Assembly: GCA_020850945.1 (NCBI GenBank)
Contig: JADZDR010000022.1
Location: forward strand, 1 to 64,000
Origin: Acidimicrobiia bacterium
GTDB lineage: Bacteria > Actinomycetota > Acidimicrobiia > UBA2766
Direction of reading: 5' to 3'
Length of the DNA stretch: 64,000 nt
The translations under genes were made by a program, and so were the position numbers. The notes under the pieces are model-generated. The model made no database searches, was not told where the DNA came from, and saw only the letters and a list, made by a program, of their open reading frames with translations. Below, piece by piece: positions 62,184 through 64,000 of the stretch (positions are counted from its first letter, which is position 1; the number at the start of each line of letters is the position of its first letter).

Positions 62184-62998
62184 CGCACCTCACCTCCGTA
62201 ACGCTCCCGCAGGCCTTCGACCGCGCTCTCGAAGATCGAGCGGATCGTCGCATCGTCGACCGGGCGGAAACCGTCGGGGTCGACGACGGCCACGTTCGGG
62301 TAGATGCCCCGCACGACGTCAGGGCCGCCCGTCGCGGCGTCCTCGTCGGCTGCCTCGAACAGTGCCTCGAGGCCGATCGAGACGGCGGCGTCCTCGGTCA
62401 GTCCCTCGCTCCAGCGGCCCTTGATGAAGCTGCGGGCGTCCCTGCCGCCCGAGCCGGTGGCGTGGAAGTCCCCCTCCTCGTAACGTCCGCCCGTCATGTC
62501 GTACTTGAAGATGCGCCCGGTCGCGTGCAGGACGTCATACCCGGCGAAGAGAGGGATGACTCCGAATCCCTGCATCGCGGCCGGCATGTTCTGGCGGATC
62601 ATCTCGGCGAGTCGGTTCGCCTTGCCCGTCAGGGAGAGGCTCCGCCCCTCGATCTTCTCGTAGTGCTCGAGCTCGACCTGGAAGAGACGCACCATCTCGA
62701 CGGCGGGCCCCGCTGCTCCCGCGATCGCGACGGCGGCGTGGGCGTCGGCTCTGAAGACCTTCTGGATGTTGCGGCTCTCGATGGCCATGCCCATCGTCGC
62801 CCGCCGGTCGCCGGCCATCACGATGCCCGACTCGTACCTGAGTGCGAGGATCGTCGTCGCATGTGGGCCGAGGTCTTCGGCCAGAGGGGCGGCGAACCGC
62901 CGGTCGAGGACCTCCGGATTCGTTGCTCTCAGGTGGGCGACGAAGGAGGAACCGAGTCCCCAACGTGTCGCGTCGCCCAGCCCGCCCGTGTCAGTCAC
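62180..62998 (-). CDS. prcB: Proteasome beta subunit (catalytic)
   Basis: Inner-ring peptidase with an N-terminal threonine nucleophile. The 272-residue precursor starts at GTG 62998 (AGTAGGAC leader). The propeptide (about 47 residues) ends HA|TT, and the mature chain begins TTILALRYESGIVMAGDRRATMG with Thr48. Other conserved parts: IESRNIQKVFRADAHAAVAIAG, GYDVLHATGRIFKYDMTGG and ATGSGGRDARSFIKGRW. Immediately follows pup. Confidence 0.96.
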   Translation of the reverse strand: MTDTGGLGDATRWGLGSSFVAHLRATNPEVLDRRFAAPLAEDLGPHATTILALRYESGIVMAGDRRATMGMAIESRNIQKVFRADAHAAVAIAGAAGPAVEMVRLFQVELEHYEKIEGRSLSLTGKANRLAEMIRQNMPAAMQGFGVIPLFAGYDVLHATGRIFKYDMTGGRYEEGDFHATGSGGRDARSFIKGRWSEGLTEDAAVSIGLEALFEAADEDAATGGPDVVRGIYPNVAVVDPDGFRPVDDATIRSIFESAVEGLRERYGGEVR

Positions 62999-63005
62999 TG
63001 CAGTC

Positions 63006-63203
63006 CTACTCCCCACCCTTCTGGATGTAGTTGCGCACGAACTCCTCGGCGTTCTCCTCGAGGACCGCGTCGATCTCGTCGAGGAGCTCGTCTGTCTCCT
63101 CCTTGAGCTTCTCCGCCCTCTCGACGCCGGAGTCGTCGAGATCCTCGATGTCCTCGGCCGGTTCCTCTCTGCGGGATACCTGCCGCCTCTCCTGCTCAGC
63201 CAT
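63006..63203 (-). CDS. pup: Prokaryotic ubiquitin-like protein Pup, GGE terminus
   Basis: 65-residue disordered protein modifier. AEQERRQVSRREEPAEDIED at the N-terminus, the coiled-coil ATPase-binding part ERAEKLKEETDELLDEIDAVLEENAEEFVRNYIQKGG, and the C-terminal Glu (GAG codon) instead of the Gln found in many species. Ending in Glu means that Dop deamidation is not required before PafA ligation. ATG 63203 has ACGGAG upstream; 149 nt separate it from dop. Confidence 0.96.
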   Translation of the reverse strand: MAEQERRQVSRREEPAEDIEDLDDSGVERAEKLKEETDELLDEIDAVLEENAEEFVRNYIQKGGE

Positions 63204-63352
63204 GATTCTCCGTCCCTAGGCTCGACCTGCTCGGTGACCCTGGTGCAGGCGGGGTGCAATTATGCCGCCGCCCGCCGCGTCCGGTGTGCACTCCATTATG
63301 CAGTCGTATCGGCACTGTTCTCCGCCCGCTGTCGCGAATCCACCCTCGACGC
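63204..63352 (-). promoter_or_regulatory. pup leader region with candidate -10 elements
   Basis: 149 nt upstream of pup. On the minus strand two CATAAT hexamers occur (plus 63295-63300 and 63259-63264), 36 nt apart in similar surroundings (GCATAATGG, GCATAATTG). They resemble -10 boxes for pup-prcB-prcA, but a well-spaced -35 is not obvious. Possibly two promoters. Confidence 0.3.
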
Positions 63353-64000
63353 CTATTGCCCGAGGGCTTCGAGCAGGGCCTCGGGTGATTCGCTCGACTC
63401 GAGGAGATCCCCCACGATCTCCTTCGTGCCGCGGCGCGGTTCGAGCATGGGCACACGACGCAGCGAGTCCTCGCCCACGTCGAAGACGATGGAATCCCAG
63501 TTCGCAGCGACGATGGAGTTCGGGAAGCGCTCGAGGCACCGACCGCGGAACCACGCCCGCGTGTCGGCGGGCGGGGTTACGGCCGCTTCTTCGATCTCCG
63601 CCTCCCCCAGGATGCGCTCGAGCCGGCCCGAGTCCATGAGCTTGTGGGCGATGCTGCGGCGGGGGTCGACGTCGTGGTACTGGAGGTCGATCAGTTTGAG
63701 TCTGGGAGACGACCAGTCGAGCTCGTTCTTGTGCCTGTAGGACTCGAGGAGGCCGAGCTTCGTCGGCCAGTCGAGGACCCCGTCGAGTTGCATGGGGTCT
63801 GCCTCGAGAGCAGTCAGCACGCTCTCCCACCTGTCGAGGACGTCGTCGTACACGGCATCGAGTTGGATGTCGGCCTCGTGCAGGTACTTGCGGACCCGGT
63901 CGTGGTACTCCCACTGGATCTCGACCGGCGTCGCCCGCGTGCCGTCGGTGAGCTGGAGGAGCTTGCGGCATGTCGGGTCGTGGCTCACCGCATGGATGGC
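63353..64000 (-). CDS. dop: Depupylase/deamidase Dop (3' part, partial)
   Basis: C-terminal part of Dop, about 215 codons; the gene continues beyond 64000. The visible sequence AVSHDPTCRKLLQLTDGTRATPVEIQWEYHDRVRKYL, LDWPTKLGLLESYR, LKLIDLQYHDVDPRRSIAHKLMDSGRLERILGEAEIEEA and TRAWFRGRCLERFPNSIVAANWDSIVFD is typical of Dop (paralogous to PafA). GTG 63988 is an internal codon, not the start. Dop removes Pup from substrates. Confidence 0.93.
   Translation of the reverse strand, partial: AIHAVSHDPTCRKLLQLTDGTRATPVEIQWEYHDRVRKYLHEADIQLDAVYDDVLDRWESVLTALEADPMQLDGVLDWPTKLGLLESYRHKNELDWSSPRLKLIDLQYHDVDPRRSIAHKLMDSGRLERILGEAEIEEAAVTPPADTRAWFRGRCLERFPNSIVAANWDSIVFDVGEDSLRRVPMLEPRRGTKEIVGDLLESSESPEALLEALGQ

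Noticed and set aside
1-64000. CRISPR arrays, insertion sequences, prophage or integrase genes
   Set aside because: No spaced direct repeats of CRISPR type, no transposase or integrase motifs seen in the six frames.

Overview
The window is a G+C-rich (roughly two thirds by eye), gene-dense bacterial chromosome segment with no mobile elements. Several gene sets mark the organism as an actinobacterium: the Pup-proteasome system (pup, prcB, prcA, pafA, pafB, pafC and the end of dop), a gcvH-FHA(garA/odhI)-ftsR(merR) cluster, a helY-tatC-tatA cluster, a DUF4193 protein, a DUF3866 protein and a WS/DGAT acyltransferase. The exact lineage cannot be proved from this window; Acidimicrobiia or a nearby group is my guess. 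Many genes on the minus strand run head to tail with ATGA or GTGA four-base overlaps, so translational coupling is common.

Layout. 0-7 kb: serine biosynthesis (serC), acylphosphatase, exonuclease VII (xseB-xseA), a membrane protein, two alpha/beta hydrolases and a tandem pair of fluoride channels (crcB). 7-16.5 kb (minus): gcvT, an actinobacterial conserved protein that apparently starts at CTG, two MerR-like regulators, a bifunctional-nuclease-domain protein, hpt, a D-Ala-D-Ala carboxypeptidase, an FHA protein, gcvH, a sugar-nucleotide transferase/phosphomannomutase-like fusion and pgsA. 16.5-25.4 kb: an AMIN-like lipoprotein, tRNA-Pro(GGG), acyl-CoA carboxylase beta chain, HMG-CoA lyase-like protein, der, a DUF512 radical-SAM-like protein and ispH. 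25.4-31.6 kb: one long minus-strand operon trpS-scpA-scpB-rluB, then aroH-tyrA-cmk-plsC, combining translation, chromosome segregation, aromatic amino acids and nucleotide and lipid metabolism.

31.8-43 kb: a J-domain-like membrane protein, hemF, a flippase-like membrane protein, Nudix and GNAT proteins, lnt, a universal stress protein, DUF4193, an orphan MlaF/Mkl-type ABC ATPase, and a LysM/lytic transglycosylase. 42.4-54 kb: a diacylglycerol-kinase-like protein, helY, tatC, tatA/B, a GAF/PAS histidine kinase, a sulfide:quinone oxidoreductase-like flavoprotein and pafC-pafB. 53.7-59.4 kb: a lipid cluster (acyltransferase, SDR, hydrolase, WS/DGAT) and DUF3866. 59.6-64 kb: pafA, an EthD-like protein, prcA, prcB, pup and the 3' part of dop, which runs off the right edge.

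How the genes work together: Dop/PafA/Pup/PrcAB form the tagging and degradation machine. This Pup already ends in Gly-Gly-Glu, so it would not need deamidation before ligation. PafBC is the paired WYL regulator known from mycobacteria. The proteasomal ATPase (ARC/Mpa) is not in the window.

Most of the window is ordinary core genome. The signals not explained by known genes are a family of four 47-nt hairpin repeats in two tandem pairs with compensating changes in the stem (6.9 kb and 59.5 kb), and a perfect 46-bp palindrome upstream of trpS (31.7 kb). I found no clear new multi-gene system.
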